A stretch of DNA of 32,521 nt from Chitinophagaceae bacterium UBA2791 (GCA_002352105.1 DEHV01000020.1:34821-67341); one strand, 5' to 3'. Shown: positions 1 to 9,050, numbered from the stretch's first letter. Program-made: numbers and translations. Notes: generated by a model not told the origin, from the letters alone.

Positions 1-3000
1 CCGCTGAAAGAAAGATTCATTTCGGTTCCTGAAACAATGATCCCGCCGACCCTGCCGTCGATCAAAACCCTCAACCCAAAGTTCTTATAGGTCAGCGTAT
101 TTGTTAGACCCAACCTGGCTTTAGGGTTAAAATTGCCAATATAAGACGGCAGCAGTCCCAGTTTATCGCTTGTCAACGGCTTGCCATCTGCATCAACCAT
201 ATATTGACCCTTATCATTTTTCTGCCATACATGTGAAACGAGATCACCAAACCGCCCACCTTCATTTATTTGCGGCAGGGCTCCAAAATCAATAAATCCA
301 AGATTAATTGACTTGATCTCATCGGTCAGTTCAACAACCTTGTTTTGGTTCGTACCAAAATTGAACGATAGATCCCATCCAAAGTCTCTGCTTTTAACCG
401 GAGAAGCGTTGATGATGGCTTCAAAACCCTGATTTTGTACATTCCCGGCATTTAAATATTGGGTAGCATAACCTGATGCCACAGGAAGGTTCAACGCAAA
501 TAATTGATTTGCGGCATTGCTTTTATAATAGTTTAATGATGCGCCTAACCTGTTGTTCAGAAAACGAATTTCTACGCCGGCTTCCACGCTTCTTACAATT
601 TCAGGTTTTAACGTAGGGAAAGGCAACGTATTTCTCCTCTCCAGATAGCCATTAGCCACCCCCGGGATATAATCATATGGAGTCGTCAACAATCCAAATG
701 TGCCGCCATTGCCCACCTCTGCATAATTAGCAAAAACCTTCAGATAATCAACAGAAGATGGCATAACAATCATATCAGATAATATTCCTGAAAGACCGAA
801 TGAGTAATATTGATAATCATGGGGAGCAGGCAATCTTGAATCCCAGTCATTTCTCAGAGTGCCTTCTAAAAACAAATAATCCTTAAAGGATAAACTGGCG
901 AGTCCGAATACAGACTGTTGTTGTACCTGATTACCTGACTGACTAATCTGAGGATTCGTAGCAAGAACCAGGTTGAATTGATTAGCTACATTCAATCCAT
1001 TGGCAGTGCCAATTGTATTATCTATCTTATTGTCTTTATAAATAGCCCCGATATGATAGTTCACTTTAAAATTCTCTCCAATCCTGTTATTGCCCTCCAG
1101 CATCAGGTCGAACCATTTCTGCATATAATTGGTATTGATCACCTGGTAATACCCGCCGGCATTCCGGGCCCAGGCAACTGTTCCCTCAAGCACTCGCTGA
1201 TCTGATTTCTCATTGAAGGCATCAATATTAACGCTTCCCCTCATACTCAACCAGTCGGTAAATTTGTATTCTGCTTTGAGAAAGCCAATGATATTATCCC
1301 TGGTTTTATCAAGCCGGTCGTTATTGACTTCCCAATAAGGATTTGCATAAACTCCACCCGCAGTTGAAGGCCATGGAGCCAATACCGGAATGCCCAGGCT
1401 ATTGATATCCTGGTAATGTTTGGCCATTGTCGTGCTTACATTTCGGGGTATTTGGTATATATCTAACACCGGCGTATTGCCTTCTCCGGTACGCGGGCTC
1501 GCTTTGATCTCCCTACGATGATAGGTAACCTTGGCATCTGTTGAAAACCGCTTACTGATCTGATTGCTGATCCTCAGATTCACAATATGGCTCATCAGGC
1601 TATTGTTGGGAATGATTCCCTCCACAGCATTATTGATATAGGATAGATAGGTTTGCGCTTTTTCCGAACCGCCTGACACGCTGATGGCATTATTGAAAGT
1701 AAGGCCTGTTCTAAAAAAGTCTTTAATATTATCTGGTTGAGCAGAATAGGAAGATTGATTGCCAAAATGATCCGTATAAGACTGACCTTCCATTTTAGCT
1801 CCCCAACTATCTCCTATCGCAGGGTTGATGATGCCCCCAGCCCCCTGCCCATATGTATTCTGCACCTTTGGTAGCGCAAATGGCCTTTCCGATACAAATC
1901 CTGAATTCAATCCCACTTTAATACCATCCTTTGACCCTTTTTTAGTAGTGATCAATATTACCCCGCCGCCAGCCTCGCTTCCATATAAGGCTGCCCCGGT
2001 AGCGCCGTTAAGCACGGTCATCGACTCGATATTATCCGGATTGATACCTGGATCGCCGCCGGGAATTCCATCTATCACAATCAACGCGCTACTATTGCCA
2101 TTTATCGATCTGTTTCCTCTCAGGATAATCTTCGCTTCACTACCTACCCCGCCTGAACTCTGGGTGATCAAAGCATTAGCTACCTTTCCCTGTAAAGAGT
2201 TCAAAACATTATTCGGGTCTCTCACTTCTGTAAGCGTGGAGGGTTCTACTTTTTGCGTAGCATAAGCGATTGATTTTGACTGCCTGCTGATACCCAACGC
2301 CGTTACCACCACTTCTTCCATACCAGTAGCGTTGCTGAGCAACTGCGCGTACAAGCTAACGCGTCCGTTTAGGGCGATCTCCTGTTCGCCGTAACCCACG
2401 GCGCTGATCACCAGCGTGGCATTTTCATCGACATTTCTTAATATAAAATCGCCCTGGGCATTGGTATAGGTTCCGTTCTGGGTGCCCTTGACCTGGACGG
2501 AAGCGGACTCAAGCGGTTCGTTCCGGTCGTTGGTGACGCGGCCCCGAACCGTGGTATCCGCCGGCGCGATCATTTCGTAAACAACCGGCGATGCCGCATC
2601 GGCTGACTGGTTCCGATAAATAATGATGGCATTGTTCTGCCTGCGAAAATCCAGTTTGGTATTGAACAGCACCAGTTGAAGCGTTTTCTCCAGCGTGCGC
2701 GTGGCTCTGTTAAGACTGATGGCGTTGTACTTATCCACGTCTTCCAATGTGTACGCTATCCGAAATCCCGAAAGATCTTCAATTTTTTTCAGCGCGTTCG
2801 ACAAGCTTTCTTTCTGAAGCCCCAGCGTTATTTTTTTATCTTCTATTCCCTGCCCGTAACCAGGGCCGGCAAAAAGAAGCTGCCCTGTCAGCAAAACAAT
2901 AAAAAATGAGCAAACGCTTATCTTCATGAGAAGCCTAATTTGTTGATAGTTAATGACCGTAGCAAGCCTTTGCCTGGCAAAGGACATTTTACGTAAAACA

Positions 3001-3014
3001 GCTGTTTTTTGCAT
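1..3014 (-). CDS. SusC/RagA-family TonB-linked outer membrane receptor with STN domain (partial, C-terminus beyond window)
   Basis: The reading frame is open from the start codon to the left edge, giving about 1004 codons without the C-terminus. My translation shows a hydrophobic signal segment, a secretin/TonB short N-terminal (STN) domain, a carboxypeptidase-regulatory-like beta-sandwich (around TVRGRVTNDRNEPLESASVQ) and a TonB plug (around NSLQGKVANALITQSSGG and LIVIDGIPGGDP), followed by beta-barrel sequence. SusC proteins import oligosaccharides or other large ligands across the outer membrane with a SusD lipoprotein. The susD gene would be expected beyond position 1. The STN domain plus the upstream fecR and sigma genes indicates transmembrane signalling that switches on this gene when ligand binds. 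Two starts are possible in the same frame: ATG at 3014, giving a 29-residue basic extension before the signal segment, and ATG at 2927 directly before MKISVCSFF. I chose 3014 because such extensions are common in this family, but 2927 is equally compatible. The substrate cannot be told from this. Confidence 0.93.
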   Translation of the reverse strand, partial: MQKTAVLRKMSFARQRLATVINYQQIRLLMKISVCSFFIVLLTGQLLFAGPGYGQGIEDKKITLGLQKESLSNALKKIEDLSGFRIAYTLEDVDKYNAISLNRATRTLEKTLQLVLFNTKLDFRRQNNAIIIYRNQSADAASPVVYEMIAPADTTVRGRVTNDRNEPLESASVQVKGTQNGTYTNAQGDFILRNVDENATLVISAVGYGEQEIALNGRVSLYAQLLSNATGMEEVVVTALGISRQSKSIAYATQKVEPSTLTEVRDPNNVLNSLQGKVANALITQSSGGVGSEAKIILRGNRSINGNSSALIVIDGIPGGDPGINPDNIESMTVLNGATGAALYGSEAGGGVILITTKKGSKDGIKVGLNSGFVSERPFALPKVQNTYGQGAGGIINPAIGDSWGAKMEGQSYTDHFGNQSSYSAQPDNIKDFFRTGLTFNNAISVSGGSEKAQTYLSYINNAVEGIIPNNSLMSHIVNLRISNQISKRFSTDAKVTYHRREIKASPRTGEGNTPVLDIYQIPRNVSTTMAKHYQDINSLGIPVLAPWPSTAGGVYANPYWEVNNDRLDKTRDNIIGFLKAEYKFTDWLSMRGSVNIDAFNEKSDQRVLEGTVAWARNAGGYYQVINTNYMQKWFDLMLEGNNRIGENFKVNYHIGAIYKDNKIDNTIGTANGLNVANQFNLVLATNPQISQSGNQVQQQSVFGLASLSFKDYLFLEGTLRNDWDSRLPAPHDYQYYSFGLSGILSDMIVMPSSVDYLKVFANYAEVGNGGTFGLLTTPYDYIPGVANGYLERRNTLPFPTLKPEIVRSVEAGVEIRFLNNRLGASLNYYKSNAANQLFALNLPVASGYATQYLNAGNVQNQGFEAIINASPVKSRDFGWDLSFNFGTNQNKVVELTDEIKSINLGFIDFGALPQINEGGRFGDLVSHVWQKNDKGQYMVDADGKPLTSDKLGLLPSYIGNFNPKARLGLTNTLTYKNFGLRVLIDGRVGGIIVSGTEMNLSFS

Positions 3015-3059
3015 AAATTGCAAATGGTTTAAATGTTACATACTAATGTTTATAACCCG

Positions 3060-3095
3060 GCCCCTTCAATCTTTCCACGGACGGAGGGGCTTTTT
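3060..3095. other. Terminator-like hairpin of unclear purpose
   Basis: GCCCCTTC (3060-3067) can pair with GGAGGGGC (3083-3090), with one G-U pair, around a 15-base loop, and five T follow on the plus strand. It would look like a plus-strand terminator, but no plus-strand gene precedes it. On the minus strand it lies in the fecR-susC gap just upstream of the susC start. Confidence 0.3.
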
Positions 3096-3123
3096 CATGA
3101 CTACTATTAAAGTATCATGACTA
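3095..3123. promoter_or_regulatory. Paired TCATGACTA repeats upstream of susC, candidate operator
   Basis: TCATGACTA occurs at 3095-3103 and again at 3115-3123, exactly 20 bases apart, which places both copies on the same face of the helix. The same stretch also forms an imperfect inverted repeat: TCATGA, a bulged C and TACT pair with AGTA and TCATGA. It lies about 80-110 bases upstream of the susC start at 3014. It could bind a regulator or be part of a promoter read by the neighbouring sigma factor. This is inference from position and symmetry only. Confidence 0.35.
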
Positions 3124-3298
3124 TGTTGAATCCTTTTTGATCATAGCAGATGGTTTAGTTTTAGTTATGAAAAAATCTTTTGGAAACGCCGGGTATCCTG
3201 AATGCCCGATGTTTTAATTCATTTATTGATCTCTCCCTAACCCTTCCCACCTTTCGAATCATTATCCTTTAACATTGCAAGACATTCATCAATATGCT

Positions 3299-4342
3299 TT
3301 AGTCTTCGCAACCTTCGCCATCCAGCACGATGGTTCCATCAGCCAACTGCTGGTACGCGCCGTTACGGATCCCGCTCAATACGCTCGCCACCTGCTCAAT
3401 TTTCTCTGTTCCCGAGAACGAAGCCCGTATCTTGCAATTCTTTAAAGCCTGGTTTCGAAACTTAACCGGCACGCCATACCGTTTGCTTAGCGTGGCGGCA
3501 ATTTCTTCAAAAGAAACACCGTTAAAAATCATGTCTTCCTTGGTCCAGTCGGTGACCAGGGTATTGGCATTTACCGTTTGCTGTTCTGCCTTGGCATCCG
3601 GCAAATTGTACTGCACCTGCTGATCGGGGGTCAGCACCGCCAGCAATTTCGACTCGTCCTCGACTTTTACCCGGCCGCGGGTTACCGATACCACCACCTT
3701 ACGGGCATCGGCCTTAATATTGAAGGAAGTGCCTAACACCGTCGTTTTTACCTTGCCGGTATGAATGATAAAAGGCCTGTGGGGGTTATGGGCGATATCG
3801 AAATAGGCTTCGCCTTCTAATCGCACCTCCCTGGTAGGGCCGTCAAATGATTCGGCGTAATCCAGTTTGCTGCCGGCATGAAGCACCACCGAGCTGCCAT
3901 CGGGAAGCGTGATGTTCCGGATATGATCGAATGCGCCCACAGCGGGAAAAACCATTTTTTCCACCGGTTGGATGCCGGCTACGGTCGGTGACAATTTTCG
4001 TGGTATCATCCACACGAAAAGACCGGTCGCCGCCACGGCTATTACCACAGCAGCAATAGCCAGCTTTCTTTTCAGGTTAAGCAAGGGCGCCCGGTGAAGA
4101 GGGATCTTCGGAGCCTCGTCCTCAAGAATACGTTGCAGCCTTGATTCCAGTCTTTGCGCTAGCGCGTCATCCAGCTGATCAATCCCAACATTCTCCCCTA
4201 CCTGCCGGCCAATTAGTTCCAGGGCGAGGGCTTTGTACTCGTCGGTTTTCATCAATTCCATTAAATAGTCAACCTCGCCGGGAGCACACCTGCCATCCAG
4301 GTATTTTTGAAACAGATCGGTAAAATATTGGGGATTAGCCAC
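3299..4342 (-). CDS. FecR-family anti-sigma factor
   Basis: This 347-residue protein has the usual FecR layout. A cytoplasmic N-terminal helical part (about 1-90) binds the sigma factor, one membrane helix follows (about 94-113, LAIAAVVIAVAATGLFVW), then a periplasmic FecR domain (about 140-240, including GEAYFDIAHNPHRPFIIHTG and LGTSFNIKA) and a C-terminal DUF4974 domain (FNGVSFEEIAATLSKRYGV). In this family, FecR holds or activates its ECF sigma factor in response to the STN domain of the partner receptor. The start is GTG, preceded by AAAGAAG. It lies between the sigma gene and susC on the same strand, so the three genes form one signalling unit. The length and all domains look intact. Confidence 0.93.
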   Translation of the reverse strand: MANPQYFTDLFQKYLDGRCAPGEVDYLMELMKTDEYKALALELIGRQVGENVGIDQLDDALAQRLESRLQRILEDEAPKIPLHRAPLLNLKRKLAIAAVVIAVAATGLFVWMIPRKLSPTVAGIQPVEKMVFPAVGAFDHIRNITLPDGSSVVLHAGSKLDYAESFDGPTREVRLEGEAYFDIAHNPHRPFIIHTGKVKTTVLGTSFNIKADARKVVVSVTRGRVKVEDESKLLAVLTPDQQVQYNLPDAKAEQQTVNANTLVTDWTKEDMIFNGVSFEEIAATLSKRYGVPVKFRNQALKNCKIRASFSGTEKIEQVASVLSGIRNGAYQQLADGTIVLDGEGCED

Positions 4343-4425
4343 AGCTTCTTTTAATAAAGACTGCCCAAAAGAAAAAAAGGCCGGTTGCCCGGGGAAAAAA
4401 AGTTATTCGGGGGGATAAACCGGAG

Positions 4426-4508
4426 CTATTTCAGGCGTGAAACTTATAGAATAAAGAAGATTTCTGTCCCCTATCAAGGATAATCCCAAACTATTTCAGG
4501 CGTCAAAC
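4426..4508. repeat. Direct repeat pair of 18 bases at the end of the sigma gene
   Basis: CTATTTCAGGCGTGAAAC (4426-4443) and CTATTTCAGGCGTCAAAC (4491-4508) differ at one base and start 65 bases apart. The second copy spans the stop codon and last codons of the sigma factor gene on the minus strand. The first lies in the gap before fecR. It may be the scar of a small tandem duplication or slippage event. Confidence 0.5.
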
Positions 4509-5092
4509 AGGAAGAACAGCAACAGAGACAAGGCCACTTCCCTGTTTTTGGAGACGTATTGCTTTATCGCAATCAACGCGTTCGACATATGATCCTTGAG
4601 CGTGGACAGGGAAACGCCCATCTGCTCGCTGGCTTCGCGATATGTCAGACCCTCCATCTTGCACAATTCGAATGCCCGCCGGCGCTGGGGAGGAAGAGAG
4701 GCAATCGCTTTTTGCAGGAGCGCTTCGTTTTCCCTTGCAAATAATATTTCTTCAATGTACGAATAGTGTTCGGCGGCAGCGGCCCTTATGCGGGCGTATA
4801 GCTCCCTGTCGCGCTTCACTTCTTGGAAAAAATCATATACGCGGTTCCTGCTGACGGTAAAAAGATAGGCGGCAATCGTTTTTTCAATATGAATGCTTTC
4901 CCTTTTCCGCCAGACCCTGGCAAAAATATCCTGCACCAGTTCCTCGGCGGTAAACTCATCTTTTACCAGGGAAAGGATATTGTAATAAATACGGGGGCTG
5001 TATTGCCGGTATAGCTGGGTAAAAGCGCCTTCGTCGCCTGCGCGCAACGCTTGCAGCAGTTCCTGGTCGTTATATGGTTGAAATGACTTCAA
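4496..5092 (-). CDS. ECF RNA polymerase sigma factor, FecI-like
   Basis: This 198-residue sigma-70 family protein has region 2 (about 25-90: LYRQYSPRIYYNILSLVKDE, then EELVQDIFARVWRKR) and region 4 with its helix-turn-helix (about 130-180: LPPQRRRAFELCKMEGLTYR, then MGVSLSTLKDHMSNAL). It ends in a hydrophobic tail (VALSLLLFFLFDA) often seen in Bacteroidota FecI-type factors. It should direct transcription of the susC locus and be controlled by the FecR encoded just downstream. The start is TTG at 5092. No ATG or GTG is available in this frame between the upstream in-frame stop and conserved region 2, so TTG is well supported and may limit expression. Confidence 0.93.
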   Translation of the reverse strand: MKSFQPYNDQELLQALRAGDEGAFTQLYRQYSPRIYYNILSLVKDEFTAEELVQDIFARVWRKRESIHIEKTIAAYLFTVSRNRVYDFFQEVKRDRELYARIRAAAAEHYSYIEEILFARENEALLQKAIASLPPQRRRAFELCKMEGLTYREASEQMGVSLSTLKDHMSNALIAIKQYVSKNREVALSLLLFFLFDA

Positions 5093-5315
5093 CGGGTAGA
5101 CTCTCGTTAGGCTTGTAAAGCTAATAAAAAAAAGATAACAATATAATCATGTTGGTTTTGATATGGCGGCTCACTTTAAATTCTGCTCCCCAACCGCGCA
5201 TACCGAACCGCCGCCTTTGATCTTATGACTATTATCCCCGAACAATAGCTGCTTTGATTTTCTTATTTATTGCCTAAATTGATACCGGTTTTGTCCGACG
5301 CAAAATAGAAAATCC

Positions 5316-6131
5316 ATGAAACGTAAGGAATTTATCCGCCGCGCCCTGCCCGCTTTTTTATTGCTGGCAAACGGAAAAATAGTGAAAGCGCACGACTACT
5401 GGCTGACGGCAGAGCGAAAAAAACAGATAAGATTACGCTTCGCTATTGCTTCAGACGGGCATTACGGCGAGGAAGGAACCGATTATGAGCGCTATTTCTC
5501 CGCGATCGTTTCTGCCCTTAACCGCGAACACCGGCGACACCCCCTTGCCTTTACCGTCATCAACGGGGATATCAGTCACGATGACAAAAACTATCTCCCC
5601 CCTGCGAAAACGGCGCTTGACCAGCTCAGCGCCCGGTACTATGTATCCAAGGGGAACCACGATAAGGTTACCCCGGAGGAATGGGAGTCCATCTGGGGCA
5701 TGCCGGTCAACCTGGATTTCACTATCGGTAAAAATGCCTTTTTAGTCGGGACCAGTTCCGACGAAAAAGGAACGTATCAATGCCCCGATCTTCGCTGGCT
5801 TGGCGCTAAACTGGAAGAACACAAAGACAGGAATGTTTTTATTTTCATCCATATCAATCCGGCGGGAATGACCAATAATGCCGTAAACTGCGAAGAACTG
5901 TTTGAACTTTTTGGAAACTACAAGAACATCAAGGCGGTATTCAATGGTCATGACCATGACCAGGAAGGCATTAAGGTCAGGAACAATATCCCCTTTATAT
6001 TTGACGCGCATTTCGGCGGCAGTTGGGGAACAAGCTATCATGGGTTCCGGGTGGTGGAAATAATGAAAGACAACAGCATTTTTACCTATATCATGGACCC
6101 GGACGAGATCATCAACAAAGCAACCCTATGA
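5316..6131 (+). CDS. Calcineurin-like metallophosphoesterase, probably exported
   Basis: This 271-residue protein has the full set of metal-binding blocks of the calcineurin-like phosphoesterase superfamily: DxH (D47, H49 in ASDGHY), GDxxHD (84-89), GNHD (113-116), a histidine in IFIHINPAG (H179) and GHDH (211-214). These residues bind two metal ions and hydrolyse phosphomonoesters or diesters. The N-terminus (KRKEFIRRALPAFLLLANG) is basic then hydrophobic and resembles a weak Tat signal, so the enzyme is probably periplasmic or exported. The next gene starts 32 bases downstream on the same strand and also has a Tat-type leader, which suggests co-transcription. The substrate is unknown. The gene diverges from the sigma/fecR/susC unit. 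Confidence 0.88.
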   Translation: MKRKEFIRRALPAFLLLANGKIVKAHDYWLTAERKKQIRLRFAIASDGHYGEEGTDYERYFSAIVSALNREHRRHPLAFTVINGDISHDDKNYLPPAKTALDQLSARYYVSKGNHDKVTPEEWESIWGMPVNLDFTIGKNAFLVGTSSDEKGTYQCPDLRWLGAKLEEHKDRNVFIFIHINPAGMTNNAVNCEELFELFGNYKNIKAVFNGHDHDQEGIKVRNNIPFIFDAHFGGSWGTSYHGFRVVEIMKDNSIFTYIMDPDEIINKATL

Positions 6132-6163
6132 TGCGATTCAACATTAACTAATAAATATTTGCC

Positions 6164-7087
6164 ATGTCAATCATGTCCGTGAACACGACCAGGAGAAACT
6201 TTCTCAGATCCACCGCAGGTTTATTAGGCATAGCCGCGCTTGGAAAATCCTGCGCGCCGGCGAAAAAGATGCCGCTGCTGTCTTTTTCCACGCTGGGCTG
6301 CCCCAACTGGTCGTTCCAGGAAATTGTACAATTCGCGGCCAACCATTCCTATAACGGAATAGAGATCCGCGGCATTCAAAAAGAAATGGACCTGCCCCTA
6401 TGCCCCGAGTTCAGCGCTCAGCATATCCGCGCCTCCATGAACCTTTTGGAAGACAAAGGCGTGAAACTGGTCAACCTCGGCGCCTCCGCATCGCTCCATT
6501 CCAAGGACCCGGCAGAGCGCCTGAAAAACATCGACGAAGGAAAAAGGTTTATCGACCTGGCAGCTGCGTTAAAATGCCCTTATGTAAGGATATTTCCCAA
6601 TGATTTTCCCGAGAACCAGGAGCGGAATGAGACCATCGGACTGATCGTAAGCGGATTGGGAGAACTGGGTCAACATGCAAAGGGAACGGGAGTAAGGGTA
6701 TTAATGGAATCCCATGGAAAAGTAGTCTATATCAACGACCTCAAAACGATCATGGACGCCGCCAAGAGCGATACGGTAGGGCTGGTATGGGATATCGCCA
6801 ATATGTGGTCGGCAACCAAGGAGTCTCCCGCCGACGCCTATGCGACATTAAAAGAATATATTTATCACACGCATATCAAAGACCTTAAGGTCGAAGGCGA
6901 CAAGATCAGCTATGCCCTGCTTGGCAGGGGCAACACGCCCATTTTTGAAGCGATCGACCTGTTAGCCAAAGGCGGGTACGCCGGTTATTACAGCTGGGAA
7001 TGGGAAAAAAGATGGCACCCCGAGATCGAGGAACCCGAGATCGCGCTGGCAGACTATGTAGTCGCGATGAATAAACATTTTGCTTAA
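6164..7087 (+). CDS. Tat-exported sugar phosphate isomerase/epimerase-like TIM barrel protein
   Basis: This 307-residue protein begins with a twin-arginine motif (TTRRNFLRSTAGLLGIAALG), so it should be exported folded. The body is a xylose-isomerase-like (AP_endonuc_2) TIM barrel, with FSTLGCPNWSFQEIVQFAA, YNGIEIRGIQ, LVWDIANMW, YIYHTHIKDLK and YYSWEWEKRWHPE. The acidic and histidine residues in these blocks form the usual metal site. Relatives epimerise or isomerise sugars or inositols, and exported versions are common in Bacteroidota sugar loci. A Cys follows the hydrophobic stretch (GKSC), but the lipobox match is poor. Two ATGs (6164, 6173) are possible starts. It probably shares a transcript with the upstream phosphoesterase. 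Confidence 0.88.
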   Translation: MSIMSVNTTRRNFLRSTAGLLGIAALGKSCAPAKKMPLLSFSTLGCPNWSFQEIVQFAANHSYNGIEIRGIQKEMDLPLCPEFSAQHIRASMNLLEDKGVKLVNLGASASLHSKDPAERLKNIDEGKRFIDLAAALKCPYVRIFPNDFPENQERNETIGLIVSGLGELGQHAKGTGVRVLMESHGKVVYINDLKTIMDAAKSDTVGLVWDIANMWSATKESPADAYATLKEYIYHTHIKDLKVEGDKISYALLGRGNTPIFEAIDLLAKGGYAGYYSWEWEKRWHPEIEEPEIALADYVVAMNKHFA

Positions 7088-7124
7088 GATGGATTTTCCG
7101 ATGTATTCCAGGGGAGAATGACGC

Positions 7125-7169
7125 CGCCGGAAAAACTGGCGCAATCGCTTGCGCGCAAACTTTCCGGCG
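7125..7169. other. Compound inverted repeat between isomerase-like and amidohydrolase genes
   Basis: CGCCGGAAA-type outer arms (7125-7133 and 7161-7169, 9 pairs) enclose a second perfect stem, GCGCAA (7139-7144) with TTGCGC (7149-7154) and a TCGC loop. No T-run follows, so it is not a clear intrinsic terminator. It may mark the 3' end of the upstream transcript or be a structured element in the 293-base gap 7088-7380, which otherwise shows no gene. Confidence 0.4.
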
Positions 7170-7380
7170 CCCGCTATTCCTCTCTATGCCGCTACTGCGC
7201 CTCATTGGCGAAGGCCAAAGCAGGGAACGGCAGGCGTCGCGCCCTAACGATTGCTTTTTGCTAAAACGGCGTCTGCTAAAAAGATTTATATTTACGCAAA
7301 TAAAATTTATTCATTTGCTCAACACATATACGGCGGCTATCGTCCGGGATATGCCTGGTGCTATTTAAATATTTTAGCGT

Positions 7381-8403
7381 ATGAACTACTATGGTCCAGA
7401 GGACTTTTATTCCGTTGATAAGTATGATATGCATGTCCATTACAATACGCATCAACATCAACTGCTCGAGCAGGCTAAAAAAGACAATTTCCGGCTATTC
7501 AGCATCAACACCAATGTTGTTCCCGATTTTGAGCCGGTAGCCAAACAACAGGAATATGCTACGCACGCGCTGCAGGCATACCCCGAACGTTTTGACTATT
7601 CCACCGCTTTTACGCTGGATAATTGGAACAGCAAAGACTGGGAACAACAAACGCTTGACTATCTGAAAGAATCCTTTAACAAAGGAGCGGCAGGCGTCAA
7701 GGTGTGGAAAAACATAGGCATGGAACTGCGGGACAAGGACGGAAGCTTTGTAATGATCGACGACCCTCGCTTTGACCCGATCTTCGATTTCATAGAAAAA
7801 AACGATATCACGCTGCTCGGCCATCTCGGCGAGCCCCGCAACTGCTGGCTTCCGCTCGAAGAAATGGCCATCAAGAACGACTATGATTATTTTTCAAAAC
7901 ATCCGCAATATCATATGTACCTGCATCCCGAATACCCCAGTTACCAGGAGCAGATCGACGCGCGCGACCGGATGCTCGACAAACATCCCAATATCCGGTT
8001 CGTAGGCCTTCATCTCGCCAGCTTGGAATGGAGCGTGGATGAAGTGGCGAAACGCCTGGATAAATATCCGAATATGGCGGTCGACACCGCAGAACGCATC
8101 TCGCACCTTCAGCAGCAGGCTACTCATGATCATCAGAAAGTTTACGATTTCTTTATAAAATACCAGGACCGGATCATTTATGGAACGGATATCATCCTGG
8201 ACGATACCCAATCGCAGGATGAGGCCGTTAAAAAAGCGCATGCCCTGTGGACCTACCACTGGAAATTTTTCACTGCCGATGAGATGATGGAAGCGCCGGA
8301 ATTAAAAGAGCCCTTCAGGGCCCTGCATCTGCCCCGCGAAGTAGTGGATAAATTATACTATAAAAATTACCGGAAATGGTATCCTAATACCAGGACAAAA
8401 TAA
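7381..8403 (+). CDS. Amidohydrolase-family TIM barrel hydrolase
   Basis: This 340-residue protein has no signal peptide and is probably cytoplasmic. It matches the amidohydrolase_2 type: the HxH metal motif near the start (DMHVHYNTH, H18 and H20), GVKVWKNIG (possible bridging Lys 107 or 110), LLGHLGEP (H148), FVGLHLASLEW (H211) and the late aspartate in IIYGTDIILDD (D270). Such enzymes hydrolyse or decarboxylate small carboxylic acids, lactones or amides. The exact substrate is not evident. It lies on the same strand as the phosphoesterase and isomerase-like genes, but a 293-base gap with inverted repeats separates it, so it is probably transcribed separately. A near-match to the Bacteroidota -7 element (TATTTTAG, 7370-7377) sits just before the ATG. 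Confidence 0.85.
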   Translation: MNYYGPEDFYSVDKYDMHVHYNTHQHQLLEQAKKDNFRLFSINTNVVPDFEPVAKQQEYATHALQAYPERFDYSTAFTLDNWNSKDWEQQTLDYLKESFNKGAAGVKVWKNIGMELRDKDGSFVMIDDPRFDPIFDFIEKNDITLLGHLGEPRNCWLPLEEMAIKNDYDYFSKHPQYHMYLHPEYPSYQEQIDARDRMLDKHPNIRFVGLHLASLEWSVDEVAKRLDKYPNMAVDTAERISHLQQQATHDHQKVYDFFIKYQDRIIYGTDIILDDTQSQDEAVKKAHALWTYHWKFFTADEMMEAPELKEPFRALHLPREVVDKLYYKNYRKWYPNTRTK

Positions 8404-8464
8404 ACGTCGCATACCTGCCCTGACGACAGCGGCATAATGACCTTTTCTTCGTATTATTACGTTT

Positions 8465-9046
8465 ATGTTTGAGTTTTTACGTAAAAAGGTGGGTGAGACC
8501 ATCGCCATAACAGAAGAAGAGTTTGATTTTTGCAAAACCCTGTTCATTCCTAAAAAGCTACGCAAAAAGCAATATTTGCTGCAGGAAGGGGATGCAAGCG
8601 CGTATACTGCTTTTGTAGAAAAAGGAATGTTGAGAACATATTCAATTGACGAAAAAGGAAACGAACATATTCTCCAATTTTCGTCTGAGGGGTGGTGGGT
8701 GTCGGACCTCTATAGTTTTCTTACCGGAGAGCCTTCGCTCTTTACCATCGACGCCCTGGAAGACTCGGAATTATTGCTGATCACCAAGGCTTCCTGGGAT
8801 AAGCTGCTTGATAAGATCCCCGCCTTCGAACGGTATTTTCGTATCCTCATACAAAACAACCTTATTGCCACTCAGCGCAGATTGATATCCTCTATCAGCG
8901 AAACCGCGGAGAAAAAATACCTGAAGCTGCTCGACTCCCAACCCGATTGCATTCAACGGGTTCCGCAGCATATGATCGCCTCCTACCTCGGCATCACCCG
9001 GGAAACCCTGAGCCGGATCCGCAGCCAGATGAGCGCCCGGAAATAA
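8465..9046 (+). CDS. Crp/Fnr-family transcriptional regulator
   Basis: This 193-residue protein has an N-terminal cyclic-nucleotide-binding-like beta roll (about 20-120, with KQYLLQEGDASAYTAFVEKG), a dimer helix and a C-terminal helix-turn-helix (about 165-190, MIASYLGITRETLSRIRSQM). The recognition helix reads ETLSR, the ExxSR pattern that in E. coli FNR contacts TGAT/ATCA half sites. Only two cysteines (FDFC and PDC) are present, so an FNR-type 4Fe-4S oxygen sensor is unlikely. The ligand is unknown. An FNR-like box begins five bases after its stop codon, and similar boxes lie at three other places in the window. It is the obvious candidate to bind them, but another Crp protein elsewhere in the genome could do so. 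Confidence 0.93.
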   Translation: MFEFLRKKVGETIAITEEEFDFCKTLFIPKKLRKKQYLLQEGDASAYTAFVEKGMLRTYSIDEKGNEHILQFSSEGWWVSDLYSFLTGEPSLFTIDALEDSELLLITKASWDKLLDKIPAFERYFRILIQNNLIATQRRLISSISETAEKKYLKLLDSQPDCIQRVPQHMIASYLGITRETLSRIRSQMSARK

Positions 9047-9050
9047 GGCC

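Noticed and set aside
1825..2265. Plus-strand proline-rich open frame of 146 codons
   Set aside because: It lies wholly opposite the plug domain of the SusC gene, and its composition is that of an antisense shadow.
3060..3095. Intrinsic terminator for susC or fecR
   Set aside because: The T-run is on the plus strand, where no gene precedes it, so it cannot end either minus-strand gene.
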